Assembly (NCBI RefSeq): GCF_004379255.2 | Contig: NC_056036.1 | Location: forward strand, 1,984,001 to 2,048,000 | DNA length: 64,000 nucleotides | Source: Salvia splendens | Lineage: Eukaryota; Streptophyta; Magnoliopsida; Lamiales; Lamiaceae | Direction: 5' to 3' | Shown here: one piece after another, positions 1 through 11,856 of the stretch | Position numbering within the stretch: the stretch's first letter is position 1 | Layout: each line of letters begins with the position of its first letter | Translations under genes and position numbers: made by a program | The notes under the pieces: model-generated | The model's input: the letters and a program-made list of their open reading frames with translations, nothing else | Databases searched by the model: none | Told to the model about the DNA's origin: nothing

Positions 1-1055
1 AATTTAACTAATTAGATTATTGTAAAGTTCGAGAAATTAAATACACTGTTTATACCAAAAAAAATTTCGGCTGATACTGACTATTGGCTCGTAATTGTAT
101 ATATTACCAGTTTTATTCAAACTAATACAAAATCAAACTTCATACCTACAGTATAAACTTATGTTAGTTCATTTTTTATTTTTTTGATTGGGTTAAAGCC
201 TAAACTCATATAATGGGCTGAAAGTCCATTACATATAGTAGAGGCCCATCTAACAAACCGGCGCAGATGAAACAAGGGAGGTCGTTTAAGATAATCATAT
301 AGAGACAAAGAGTAAATCATAATTTGTAATTAAATTATAATTAATTTTATACTGATAATTTTACTACAATTAAAAATTGTTCCCAACTTACAATTTCTTT
401 TAAAACATCACAATTTTTAAAAAAGTTTATGGTATTTCGCTTGATATAATCCGGTAGGCTCATTAAATACTTAGATGGTTGCATTTGATAATTTATACGT
501 TCTCTCTGTCTTCGATTAGAAGTTTCGATTTATTTTTATGATAAATAATAAATTGGCTTTATATTTTCATTTTGTATGATTATGTAAAATATGAATAGAA
601 TGGATTAATGTAATAGTATGAGATTTTATTGAAATTACAAGATAAAATGGTAAAATGAGATTTTGGAGACTTTAAACTAGAATTCTATGTAATAAAATTA
701 TTAGGCTCCAATCCATAACATATCGGCCCACAAAGAGCCCGATTGGCCCAAATTCAAACTTTTCAAAATCATTTTCACTAACTTTTTTTTGAAAGTGATT
801 TCTTCTGCAGCAGACCCACGGAAAACCCAGAGCATCAGCCTCTCAAAACCTCAATTTCTTGCGGCGATTTTGTGATTATTACTGTAATAATCACTTGACG
901 ACGTTCATACTGAACTAGTCCAGCACTCACCGGCGCTAATTTTGAGACTTGACCGCCGTTTTATTTCCAGAATTCCGACGGTGTAGGGGCGGACGGTGAT
1001 TTATTTGAAAATTTTGAATTGTGATGAGGTGAGCGGTGAAATTTGAGCGAGGAAA
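1..1055 (+). promoter_or_regulatory. AT-rich upstream region with site II motifs
   Basis: No coding exon is seen here. GGCCCA or TGGGCT site II-type motifs occur near 214, 243, 725 and 745, a pattern usual in promoters of plant housekeeping and DNA-metabolism genes. The last ~200 bases before 1056 are less AT-rich and look like a 5' leader. The region probably served the SMARCAL1-like gene whose first exon begins at 1056, and may now drive the methyltransferase gene downstream. That last point is inference. Confidence 0.4.
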
Positions 1056-2024
1056 ATGGATGACGGGGAATTGAGCTTGGAGGAAATGGATTCCCTAGAA
1101 AGAAACGCCTATAAGCAATTGGCCGAGCGCAATCAGTCATGTGCTGCTGCTACAACCAGTCATAGTAGTAGGAATATGCCCTCTGTGTCTCCTCTGCAAG
1201 GAAATGTGCCTTCTTCTCGTTCCCCATCCAAGCCTCCCTTCCTCTCACATCCTCATCTCAGCAATGATAAGGTTGCTTTGTTTCCTTATATTATGCCAAA
1301 TCTGATTAGTACACTTTTTATTGTTGTTGTGTGAGGTAGTCAAACTTTGTTAGCGCTTGGATTTGAGATTTTGTAGCAAATATTCAGTTAATGTGTTTGT
1401 GAAATCTCTTCTGGTCTGGTCACGTTTTAGTATTTTCTTATCAAGTACTCCCTCCGTTCCAAGATAATAGAGGAGTTTCTTTTTGTCACGGAGATTAAGA
1501 AATTGATGTTTAGTGTATTAATTGGAGAGAAATGAAGTAGGAGAGAGAATAAAGTGAGAGATGAATTGAGAATAAAGTATGGGAGAGAAAATATACTTTT
1601 TGCCAAAAATAAGAAATGACTCTATTATGTTAGAACGTCTCGAAAAGGAATACGACTCTATTAACGCTTAACATAGGGAGTAAATTTCATGTTACTTGTC
1701 TCGTTTTGCTTCTAATGCGACTTTCAAAAGTTAATGGGTGTGCACATGACTTCTTATACTAGCACTGTGTACATAGTTACTTCAATCACTCTGCATTTGC
1801 TAAAATCATGAGATCAGTGAGTCCTTCTAGTTCCTTCAATCACTCTGCATTTCTTCTACTATGTATTTTGGTTTTTGCTATTATTGTTTGCTATTTTACT
1901 TATATGTGTTTATCATTGTCAGTTGTCCATCAAAGCTGGAGGTGTTGGTTTAACATTAACTGCTGCAAGCACAGTGATATTTGCAGAATTATCTTGGACT
2001 CCTGGTGATATCATTCAAGCAGAA
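1056..2024 (+). pseudogene. SMARCAL1/CHR18-type annealing helicase remnant
   Basis: Two separate pieces of a SNF2-family DNA annealing helicase remain. The first (1056-1271, 72 codons) starts MDDGELSLEEMDSLERNAYK and matches the acidic N-terminal exon of plant CHR18/SMARCAL1; it ends at AAG|GTTGCT, a plausible donor. The second (1923-2024) follows a TTGTCAG acceptor and encodes the helicase C-terminal segment [16 protein letters not shown] to GDIIQAE, where the family continues into DRAHRIGQ. Here the reading instead runs into unrelated codons and a stop at 2058. All exons between, including the ATP-binding motifs, are missing, and a Stowaway MITE sits in the gap. With most of the roughly 650-700-residue protein absent, this is a relic. 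It probably reflects loss of one duplicate copy. Confidence 0.75.
1448..1680. mobile_element. Stowaway (Tc1/Mariner) MITE, copy 1
   Basis: Terminal sequence CTCCCTCCGTTCC at the left and its reversed counterpart ending AGGGAG at the right, flanked by TA on both sides (1446-1447 and 1681-1682). Length 233 bp, no ORF. Terminal motif and TA target duplication are the hallmarks of Stowaway elements. It lies inside the helicase remnant. Confidence 0.85.
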
Positions 2025-2063
2025 TTATCTGCTAATCTGCTGTATTTGATACTCAACTGACAG

Positions 2064-5000
2064 GCTGTTTATTGTTTTGAAGGACCTAGAGAGTGAGGGA
2101 CTTCCGCCGTTTGTGCTTATTAGACAGAATGATCTTTGGGGAATTTGCATTCAGTTATTATTTTCAGGCCACGATAGCCTTGAGATTAAGTGTGTGACTC
2201 ATTTTCATGGCATTACTTGCTATTAGGTGAAATATTGATAACTAATCAGAATGTATCGAGTAAAGAACTGATAATTTGTATTGATATGACATACGCAGAG
2301 AAATTCCTCTCCTTCACCCATGTGAGGACCTAGCAACCAAGCACCTCCTTGTACTTCCATGCATTTACTGGCTACTTGTTCTAATATAAAGCTAATCTAT
2401 ATTTTACTCAACAGGGAAAATTTCTGGATATACTTGGTGCTAGTGACTGAAGGAGAGGGATCATCTTATGTATGTTACAAATGAATATGCAAAAACTTTA
2501 ATTTTATTGTCTGCATCATAATTTTATTACATTTCGGAACACTTAGTAGCAGCTTCTATTGACAAACAGCCAGTCATATACCTTGCAATCGCCATTTTTA
2601 TTACTAGATTACCAGCCAACCATTTGTTCCACTTCAACCTCTTGGTTTTGAAATGTAAATTGCATGTTAATTGTGTCATGTGTAGTGCTGCAATGTTATT
2701 TTAATCTATCATGTCTTAGTTTATGGAATTAAATTTATTTATATTTTAATCACAGGCACAAAAAATTGAAAGAAGAGGATATTGCTATTTGTGAGTGCAA
2801 GTATGATCCTTGTAATCCTGAAAGTGCATGTGGGGAAAGCTGTCTGAATGCGTTAACCAACACAGAGTGCACACCAGGATACTGTCGTTGTGATCAGCAC
2901 TGCATGAATCAGGTGAGAGAAAGCATAGGATGCATACATATTTTACAATAAGTATAAGAAGTAAGCAGTAATTTAATTGAGCTGCTCTTTGTCGCCTACA
3001 GGGATTCTGGATATATTCTTATTCATCCTCCTTAAATTGTATCAATACTTTTACCATATTTATCTTTTTGGGATTGTGATATTTGCAAATACACTGAGAA
3101 TAGAAAATTCGGTAAAGGATGATTAATGTGGATGAAAGGATTTCATTTTTCTTCTTGATTAGAGAGTGATTCATTTCCTCTTTGTAGCTCAAACAGTTCT
3201 ATTTAACTACTCCCTCCGTCCCCGATTAAGAGTCACACTTTGACCAGGCACGGGTTTTAAGAAATGTAAAGAAAAGTTGGTAGAAAAAGTTAGTGGAATG
3301 TGGGACCCACTTTTTATATTGGTTTTATAATAAAATGTGAGTGAAGTGAGTTAGTGGAATGTGGAACCTACTTATCATTTATGGTAAAAATAAAGTGTGA
3401 CTCTTAATTGGGGACGGACCGAAATGGAAAAGTGTGACTCTTAATCGGGGACGGAGGGAGTAATATTTAAGGATGTCCTGCTAAACCTTTATTTTAAAAA
3501 ATAGATGAATAAATAGTTAGTCACATGTTTCATTAATCAACAAATTTCGTATGCTTAACCTAGGTCAACATAGGAGGTTATTAAGATAGTTCATCCCAAC
3601 GAATCTGGTGAATCTCGCATGCTTAGTTTGTTCTTGTTGCTTTTTTATTTCTTGGTGTGCCTGGTAGAAGAATAAATAATTCCTTGTGGGATATTTTGAA
3701 GATCTCATTTCATTTTTACCCTGCTATTCTTCAGAAATTTCAGAAATGTGGATATGCAAAGACAAAGTTATTCAAAACTGAAGGGCGTGGTTGGGGTCTT
3801 CAAGCTGATCAGAGCATTAAGGTAATCCATCTGAACATGCCTTCTTATGGTGATTTGTAAATATCAGATATAAATTATTTTATTGATGAAGTTATCCTTT
3901 TTATCCACAATGGCATTTGGTGCTGGAGCCATGATTACTCGTACATGTAGGTTAGCAAAATAATATAGCTCTTGCTTTCTTGCCACTAGCAACTTGTGCT
4001 TCTGCCTATGATCAGGCTGGAGAATTCATTATTGAGTACTGCGGGGAGGTAATATCATCAGATGTAGCAAATCGAAGATCTCATGCTTATGAAGCTCAAG
4101 GTCGAGTATTATTTGAAATAAACATGACATCTTCTCTTCGACTGATATTGCTGATGTCTCCATCCTTGAGGTGTTGCAGGTCTTAAGGATGCATATATTA
4201 TTTCACTGAATTCGAACTATTTTATCGATGCCACAAAAAAAGGAAGCATTGCGAGATTTATTAACCATTCGTGGTAAGTCCAGCAGACAACAAGATGACC
4301 TACTATAACATAAAACAATGTCTAAAAGCACTCACATTTTTCTGAATTTGTAGCGAACCAAATTGTGAAACGAGAAAGTGGACAGTGCTGGGAGAGACGA
4401 GAGTTGGAATATTTGCAAACATTGATATTGCTGTTGGAACTGAACTGGCATATGACTATAACTTCGAATGGTATGGTGGGGTCACTGTCCGGTGTCTTTG
4501 TGGTGCAGCTAACTGTTCTTTATTCCTTGGTGCCAAGTCTCAGGGTTTCCAGGTAATCAAAATTTTTAATAATGCTATATTTAAATTTAATGTTGACTTC
4601 TGTAGGGCCTTGATGAGATTAGATTTTCAGAGAGCCTTATGTTAGTTTGCCAAATCTTGAGTTATACTTGAGTCACTAGCTAAAATGATAGTATTCGGTG
4701 CTTTGCATTTGTGGATTATTTCCATACTTGAGCTACTACCTGTACTGGCCTTCATGTTGATTCGGGCCGAAAACAAGTTTAATTGCCATTTATAATGCAC
4801 TTCTAACACGCTCACCCTAGCGGCCACCAAAAATATCAATTTGTTACCACCTCTACAAGGACCTTTAGTAATTGAGATTTGAGGGAAATCTTTATAGAAA
4901 CAGGATTTATACCCAAAGACTTTGAAACATACTAGTTTTTACAACAATGGCCACATCCCTTATGTTTTCCTGCAACAGTTTTTTTAAACTCTTACGCTAT

Positions 5001-6276
5001 ACCATTTTCTCATAAAACATTACTTCTGAAACAGCTACTGTTGTTGCTTCTACTACAAATTGCGATGTGGTTAGATTTTTATCCATTCCATGACTATGTT
5101 ATTTTCCTATGATGTCCTGCAGGATTATTACCATGTCTGGGAAGATGGAGATGAAAGGTAAATGTTCCTGGGCTCGTTGTTGGTTTTCAGAAGGATTGAG
5201 ATTTGTTAAATGCTAAAAAATTCGTTTTCTTTCTTTCATTTTTTCCTTTTATTTTGTATATTTTGTGCTTGAAAAGAATCTTATTGTGTTTGCTCTTGTA
5301 CGCAGATACACAGTTAAAAACGTCCCTCTCTACGACTCTGCGGAGGATGAGCCTTTTCCAAAACTTGCTTCTACAGAAGTCCCTGTCAAAGACGAATCAT
5401 TAGTAAATGGTCCAGCAGGGCAAAAAAGTTTGGCATCTGACGTTAAATTGGAGCAAGATGTAACAGGTAAATCAGTGGCAACTGACAATAACAAGGAGAT
5501 GGAATTTAGTTTAGAAGAAAGTGGACAAGTGTTTCCGCAAACAAATGCTATGATATCTCGTATTAGAAGCAACAGTACATGCCGGAATTATAACATTGGT
5601 CCAAGTCCTTCCTCGAAGAAAAAGACTTCTGGCAACAGTACATGCCGGAATCATACTGTAAGCCAAAAATCAAAAACTTCTGGCAAGAAATATGTCAGCT
5701 CGAAACCTGTTGCTGAACTATTTGCGTCAAAGCAAGCACAAGAAGAAATAAGGAGATATGAGGTGAATACACTTGTTATGTTGCTGACTCATTTAAATTC
5801 GTGTGCATAACTCCATATGACCCTTTAATAATTCTGGGTAGGATACTTAAAATTCATATCAGATGATAAGTATGTTCATTTTGTCTATTCCATTTGAAAG
5901 AGTTTGTTTGTGTAAAATCATATTGTTGGCTTGATATGTGCAGGAACTTAAAAACAAAGCTGTCTCGGAGCTCAACTTATTGTATGATGAGATTCGTCCG
6001 GCAATAGAAGAGCACGAGAGGGACAGCCAAGACAGTGTGTCTACGAGTGTAGCAGAGAAGTGGATACAAGCCACCTGCTCTAAGTGGAAAGCAGAGTTTG
6101 ACTTTAGTTTTTCAATCATCAAGAATGTGATGTGCCCCTCGAATGCTGCTGCTCAAGAGCGACTCAACCCCTTCTTCTGTAGACGATGCTCACAACGAGA
6201 TCAAGTATTTGATGAATTAAACTCTTTTACAGTGGATTTTGATTTCAAGTTGTTAGTTGGGCTGTCCGCTGTTTAG
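2064..6276 (+). CDS. ASHH1: ASHH1-type histone-lysine N-methyltransferase (SET domain)
   Basis: Plant ASHH1/SDG26-type H3K36 methyltransferase. Exons that join in phase: 2756-2912, 3735-3821, 4016-4100, 4180-4273, 4354-4552, 5123-5157, 5306-5762, 5944-6276 (481 residues). Order: AWS cysteine cluster (CECKYDPC to TECTPGYCRC), SET domain with EYCGEVIS, RFINHSC and YDYNFEW, then post-SET CLCGAANCSLFLG. The C-terminal tail has the family block YDEIRPAIEEHERDSQDSV. All catalytic motifs are intact. The N-terminal exon is odd. A segment ESEGLPPFVLIRQND (within about 2064-2189) resembles the family start and can join the AWS exon in phase through a donor at 2190, but the usual FSHRK-like linker is replaced by unrelated residues. 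No in-frame ATG exists between the stop at 2047 and the AWS exon, so the start is unresolved. The 3' end converges on the DUF936 gene. Confidence 0.85.
3210..3460. mobile_element. Stowaway MITE, copy 2 (intronic)
   Basis: CTCCCTCCGTCCCCGATTAA at the left end and its near-perfect inverted copy ending GGACGGAGGGAG at the right, with TA on both sides (3208-3209, 3461-3462). 251 bp. It lies in the ASHH1 intron between 2912 and 3735. The terminal repeats extend through AAGAGTCACACTTT, so the transcript of this intron could form a hairpin. Confidence 0.9.
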
Positions 6277-6360
6277 CAGGGTGGCATACACACTTCAAAT
6301 TTTAAGCTTGGTTTCTCCATTAATGCATCTTCTGGATTCTTGATAACTTCATTGCTACTC

Positions 6361-6453
6361 AGTGTGTGTGTGTGTGTGTGTCTGTGCTGATTCTTATGAT
6401 ATATGTATGTATACACACACAAATTCCAAATTCCAAATTCCAAATTCCAATTC
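6361..6453. repeat. (GT)n and (AAATTCC)n microsatellites
   Basis: A (GT)n run of about ten units at 6362-6381 is followed by four copies of the heptamer AAATTCC at about 6420-6447. Both lie in the 412-bp gap between the convergent ASHH1 and DUF936 genes, probably in 3' untranslated sequence. Confidence 0.9.
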
Positions 6454-6687
6454 ACTGTAAAAGAAGACTGTTCAGAAACAATTCCTTAGAAGAAAAATAA
6501 AAGGAAAGCCCCTCTCACCCCTAAAGTAAATAGAGATAAGAACAAAAAAAAAAAGAGGATGGTAAAGCCTTGAATATTCATCAATGGCTGCTTCACTTCC
6601 ACTTGCCTTTCTCAATCTGTAATCCATTGCTAAAAATTATATACATCAAATATATGATATGTGTCATCTTCTTTAACACATTTGAGA

Positions 6688-9600
6688 TCACCTTCTTCCT
6701 TTTGCTTCTTTTGTTGGAGAGCCCTGTGTGCTACCACCACCACCCAGTGCCGCAGCTGCAGACTCTACATGAGTGAGGAGATACTCATATATCTTTTTTC
6801 GTATCCGATCGATCGTCTCTGTGGGTATGGGAGGCGGTTGTTCTTCCTCCTTACTTGCTCCTATTTCATCCAGCCAGTCATTCACACTCTTGAGCTGACT
6901 CAGCATTCCAGCTATCTGACCGTTATCTGACAGAGACGACGTGTCCACGTCAGCATCCAAGAATCTCTCCACGAATCCCAAGAACCAATCCTGAGACTCC
7001 AGCCGCAACTTTTCAGAGAGCTCTGCAGCCTCATCGAGGCCATCTCCTTTAGCCCACTCTATCGGAGGGGAGCTTCTCGTGCTCTGGCCGACAGCCGCCC
7101 CATCGTTCGGCTTGCGCAGTGTCCCGACTGAAACGTTCTTGGAATTGGCCGTCTGCCGGGGTTTTGAAAGTGCCTTAGGAGCTGCTGCTGTGTTCTTGGC
7201 AGAGTTTTCAAGGACTATTATGGGTTGGTTGCCCGTGCTCGTCTTTGAAACTGGAGAGGGAGTTGATGATGCAGCCGGACTGAGGGTGCCTGATTTGCTG
7301 TACAATGCGAAGGAAGCCAAATTGGTGGCTAATGCAGCATTAACCCAAGAAGCAGCTTGTTTACACCCTTCTGAGGTCACCTTCAATGCCTCTTCTGACG
7401 GACTTTCTTCGTTATCTGAATCACGAGAAAGAGTTTTCGATAAAGAATCTGCAAGAAGGTGCGCTTTGCTCAACCGTGCATGGAGATGTAAGAACTGCTC
7501 AACCGCAGGCTGTGGGTTATCTTCTTTTGCAGTTAAACTCAACTCAGAATATGTGCTGCGAAAAATACAAACGATGAGTTAGCTTTTATTACACTCTCCA
7601 TGATTGCGAAAATCGGTGGCTGCATATAATAATCTGTATATCTCGATGAGTCTTTAAATGTCTGTTGTAGAAAAAACAAATTGCAGGGTTTCAAGTTAAG
7701 TCTCATAGATCACACTAATAAGCTTCGTTTATATTGTGTTAATCTCAACACTGCAAAATATGAAGCGTGCTTTAGGCACCTGGCCATCGACTACTGAAAC
7801 ATAAAAGTCGCATATGTGGGTTTAATGAGACCTAATCCCAGAGGAACTAAATAATTTACTATTAGTCTATAATCTGCTCAACGAAACAATTGAGCAGCAT
7901 AATGATGCACAATTAGTCTCTGCTTACCTTTTCATGCTTCTAAGTCCTTAAACTTTCCTAAAACTCTGACCTAGTAAATAAAATCGCATAATTACAAAAT
8001 TCAAGTTTCTAAAAATATCATTCGAGCGGTCGCAAGAAATCTCCCGATTTCTCAAGAACGATCCGTTTGTCCGGGAAGGAAAAATTACAGCTATAAACTT
8101 GTACTCCGGTATAGATCCCAGCTTAAGGGGCGTGTAGTAATAGAAAGTTATTTACATTTAAAACTGACAAAGTTGCCAGATTTAGGATCAAAGTTCATAA
8201 TGCCACTTCCTAAATCCAAATAACAGCCGTCGATACTTAAGACTGAAAAGGCAAGATATAAAATTTCCTAAATGCACAAGGCCATAACAAAGTCGAATTC
8301 CATACTTGACATGTAATATATGTTGTCTCAAAATCCGTAGTTTGATGGAGAAGTTGGTTTTTCTTTTATATAAGTAATACCTTAAGCATCGAAGCAGAGT
8401 CTCAGCAATTGAAGCTTCTTGCATTGCTTCTACAGCAGCCGTCTGTGCTGAATCCCTGTGCTTCAATACTTCCTGTTATTCGGGTCAGAGAGTTTTACAA
8501 TCAGAAATCAAACAAGTATAAACTCACAAAGAAGTTCATCAAATTTCAAGTGAATTAGCTGATAAGAACAGTATTACATCTCATGCATTCTCTCATGTGT
8601 TAAAAAATATTGAAACGAAAAAATACGACACCTTCCCGAGATTTGCAAGAGAAGATGGCAGTGAGGCCAACGAGACATTTGTGTCTGTCAGTCGCCTATT
8701 ACTAACAGAAACCTTCACCAAATTTCCTGGAAATCCATTACTAGAAACTTCTCCAGATAACTTCTTTCCCACAGAAGTTCGTGTAGATGCCTTGACAATA
8801 TCAGGTGCATCCCCATTGGTGGGAGCCTTCTTGACAGACGCATTAACTTTGCTTTCATCTCTGGTAGATTTTGAAGGCTTCCTATCTTCTTCTTTAGATG
8901 GCAATCTCTCGCTCACTGATTTTCTCGGTGCCTACACAGTGAAGAATAAATTGCAGGTCAATGCATATGAATTAAAGAATCAACTTATCTATGAATAATT
9001 AGGAGAGACAATAACTATCCATTAATGGCAAAGATTGTGTCAATCAAATGAAACCTAACAATATAGTACAGTAGCAATCCATCATTTACTGTCAATAATT
9101 CTCTTTTATTCTTACTTTGACACTACAACTGATCTATGGATGTCGACACCTGCACATAATAAAGAAAAGCTGCTTTAAGGATACGAAGAAGAAAGAAAGA
9201 GAGAAAGACTCACAGAGTTACTTCTTCCGTCTGGCTTAATCTCCTGCCTGTGAACTTTCAATCTGGGACTTTCCCGATTCTTGGCATCCATATTCCCTTC
9301 CCAGCTCTTCCTCAACGCTTTCGGCCCCAATTCAAGCCCTTGAACAATATTCTTCATCAAGTTCCCACTCGAGACCTTCTTCCCAGTCGAACTCCCCCCA
9401 CGAACAGGGCTAGGCTTCTCCTTTGACCCCGACACACCACTTGCCTTCTCCAGCCTCTCCAGCCCCTTGATCTTCGCCTGATTCCTAACACCAGTCGAGA
9501 ACTTCTCAAAAGAAGTAGGCAGCGAGTAACAGCTAGTCGGAGACGAGGGTATCGACCTAGACCCCGAGGACTTCATCTTCCCACCAGCAGAGTAGTCCTT

Positions 9601-10176
9601 CTTCACATCCACAGATAAAGACAGCTTCGACAGCTGGGACTTGGATCTAGTCAATCCAGGAGCCTTCCTATCCTCCTTCAAACCACCCGAATGATTCGAT
9701 TTCCCATCCCTCACCTCCCTCACCCCCACATTGCCCCCCAACTTAGACCCTGATCTACTTTTACAAGCAGGGGATGATGGATTGCCATTATTGTTCAAGA
9801 ACCCTAAAGAATGAGTGGCAACTATATCCTCAGGGGTTCCCACACACGGGTGGCGGCCCGGGACCGGCCTCACGCCCCTCAGGATGGGCACGGGGGAGGC
9901 GGCCTCGAGCCTCTCGATGTGGACAAACTGCCCCAATTGAATCTTATCGCTAAGAATCAGATCATCATGCTCATCAGGCAAAGACACGTAGGTGGCGTGG
10001 GAGGAGTCGGATACCTTGAGGTAAAACCCTTGATTCGGGAAGAGCTCGCCGGCGGCCAGCGCCGGCACGATGCTCACCACCTGCAGCAGCGACGAGCGGT
10101 GCTCTCCGGCGACCTTCACGTCCGTGTTCATGTGCTGCAGCAGCTTCAGCAAAACCCCCGGGACTAAAGCTGCCAT
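6688..10176 (-). CDS. DUF936 family protein
   Basis: Exons in transcript order: 10176-9214, 8931-8632, 8472-8381, 7555-6688. Phases fit and give 740 residues. The start [20 protein letters not shown] is the usual N-terminus of plant DUF936 proteins. The conserved N-terminal domain (about residues 1-130) includes the family block [17 protein letters not shown] and [12 protein letters not shown] long Ser/Lys/Arg-rich, low-complexity middle follows. The last exon carries the second conserved region ([11 protein letters not shown], then [20 protein letters not shown]). No transmembrane segment or signal peptide is visible. Members are plant-specific and have no agreed biochemical function; I do not assign one. 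An in-frame upstream extension to 10248 exists, but the family start is chosen. Confidence 0.9.
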
Positions 10177-11853
10177 TTCTTCTCGCCACTGTTTCTTCAA
10201 TCCCCAATTGCATTTATGGTGCTTCCAAATTTCACACGGATCAGCCAAAATCTGCGGTGATCCTCAAAATTAGAATACCTAATTTTATGCGTCGATTGAA
10301 AAAAAAAACAAATTGGTGAATTTCTACTGAAGAAGGTGTGATTTTGAGGAGAGCCCGGATTTGAGAAATTGATTAATTGAGAAAATGTGATGGGTACAGC
10401 TGAACAAGAGACCAAAGAAAAAGTACATGAGTTTGTGTGTGTATCTAATGCTCAGCAAAATCCAGATAGGTAAAAAAAGGTGGCTTTTTTTTACAGGAAT
10501 ATTGCTTCAGCAGTAGGGAAGATGAATTGCAGAGAGAGAAATAGAAAAAGGGGAAAAACAGTGTTAATTGTATGTATTGATGACAGAGTAAGGGAAGAGT
10601 GAAAGTGCAATCTATGATTGAAGAAGACACCTTTTTTTTTGTTTCAATTAGGGTATCTGACACACAACTCACTGCGTGTTGTGTGTGTATGAATATAATT
10701 TAATTTATTTACATGTAAAAATGAAATGAAATGAAATTATAGTGAAAGATATTGATAGGGACACATCTGACTTGAGCTTTGGATCAATTCTTGGGGTTAT
10801 GTTTTTCATGTAAATAATTAGTGGTTTTGTGAAATGAAATTGAGTTTGGTTCGTGTGTCGTTGTCACCCATATCAAAATAGATATACTCATACATAAATA
10901 CACACATATTATTATTATATTAGTATGTGTGTATATAATATTTGACTCAGTGTGTGATTGTGTTTGAATTGACCGATTCTGGTAACTGGTTGCTATATAT
11001 GTGAGGCGAGGCATGATTTTAGGCAATAATTTTTCATACAGCAAAAATTGTTATAAACATGCTCACAAATAATCAAAAAGGAGTTTGAATTATTATTATT
11101 ATTTTAGAAATGAATGATTGTGCCATTTATCTATATGTATTATGTGATGAACGGTTCTTATCCAACTTGTTGATAATTTTCAATAAAATACTTACCAAAT
11201 TTGGATAAATAGTAGATAAAATTTTGCTAATCACTCCTATCCCGCATTTATTTTCCTAATTATTATCCCATCTAATAAATCCTACCTTGGATAAAACATG
11301 CATATAGGTATGGCATTTATCAGAGGTTTCCAATCATTTTATAATCTTATAGTATTAAAAAAATTTAAAGATAATTTTAATAAAATACTAGATTTGGATA
11401 AAGACATGATTTTCATACACACAAAAGAGTTTTATCTATAAACGGATAATAAAGCAGCAAAATAATCTTTAGTCATCTCTAGTGGACTAGTGATGACGAT
11501 TTGATGTTATTAGTATTTTTTATTTGAGATGGAAATTAAAATAATATGGTTTTGATACAATTAAATCAGTTTCGATTTTAAGTTATTGAGAGTATATTTT
11601 ATAAACTATTTTATCATTGTTTAAGTCATTCAATAATACATCAAAATTCGGTAATAGTTCGCGGTTTTCCTTTTAAGGAATCTCACTTTTGTTGTAGTTA
11701 ATGAAATGGCAATTTGGAGTTTGAACTTTCTTTGGACCTACAATACATTTGTGATTTGACGTCGCTTCATTCATAGTAGCCAAGTAATTCAATGTAATAA
11801 AATTCATTATTCAAAATATAATTAGTATACTTTGGAAAATTATAATATGAATA
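10177..11853. promoter_or_regulatory. 5' flank of DUF936 gene; otherwise empty AT-rich spacer
   Basis: Contains the 5' leader and promoter of the DUF936 gene, reading to the left, including poly-purine/pyrimidine tracts at 10480-10660 and short AT/GT microsatellite tracts around 10680 and 10900-10940. No conserved coding segment is visible from about 10700 to 11853. Confidence 0.5.
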
Positions 11854-11856
11854 TTA

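Noticed and set aside
1056..6276. A helicase-methyltransferase fusion gene
   Set aside because: I tried joining the relic helicase exons to the ASHH1 exons; available donors give phases 0 or 1, while the ASHH1 frame needs phase 2, so a fused protein is not supported.
7079..7582. Long plus-strand frames opposite the DUF936 exons (also 8597-8998 and 9811-10167)
   Set aside because: Antisense shadows of well-supported exons; no conserved motif of their own.
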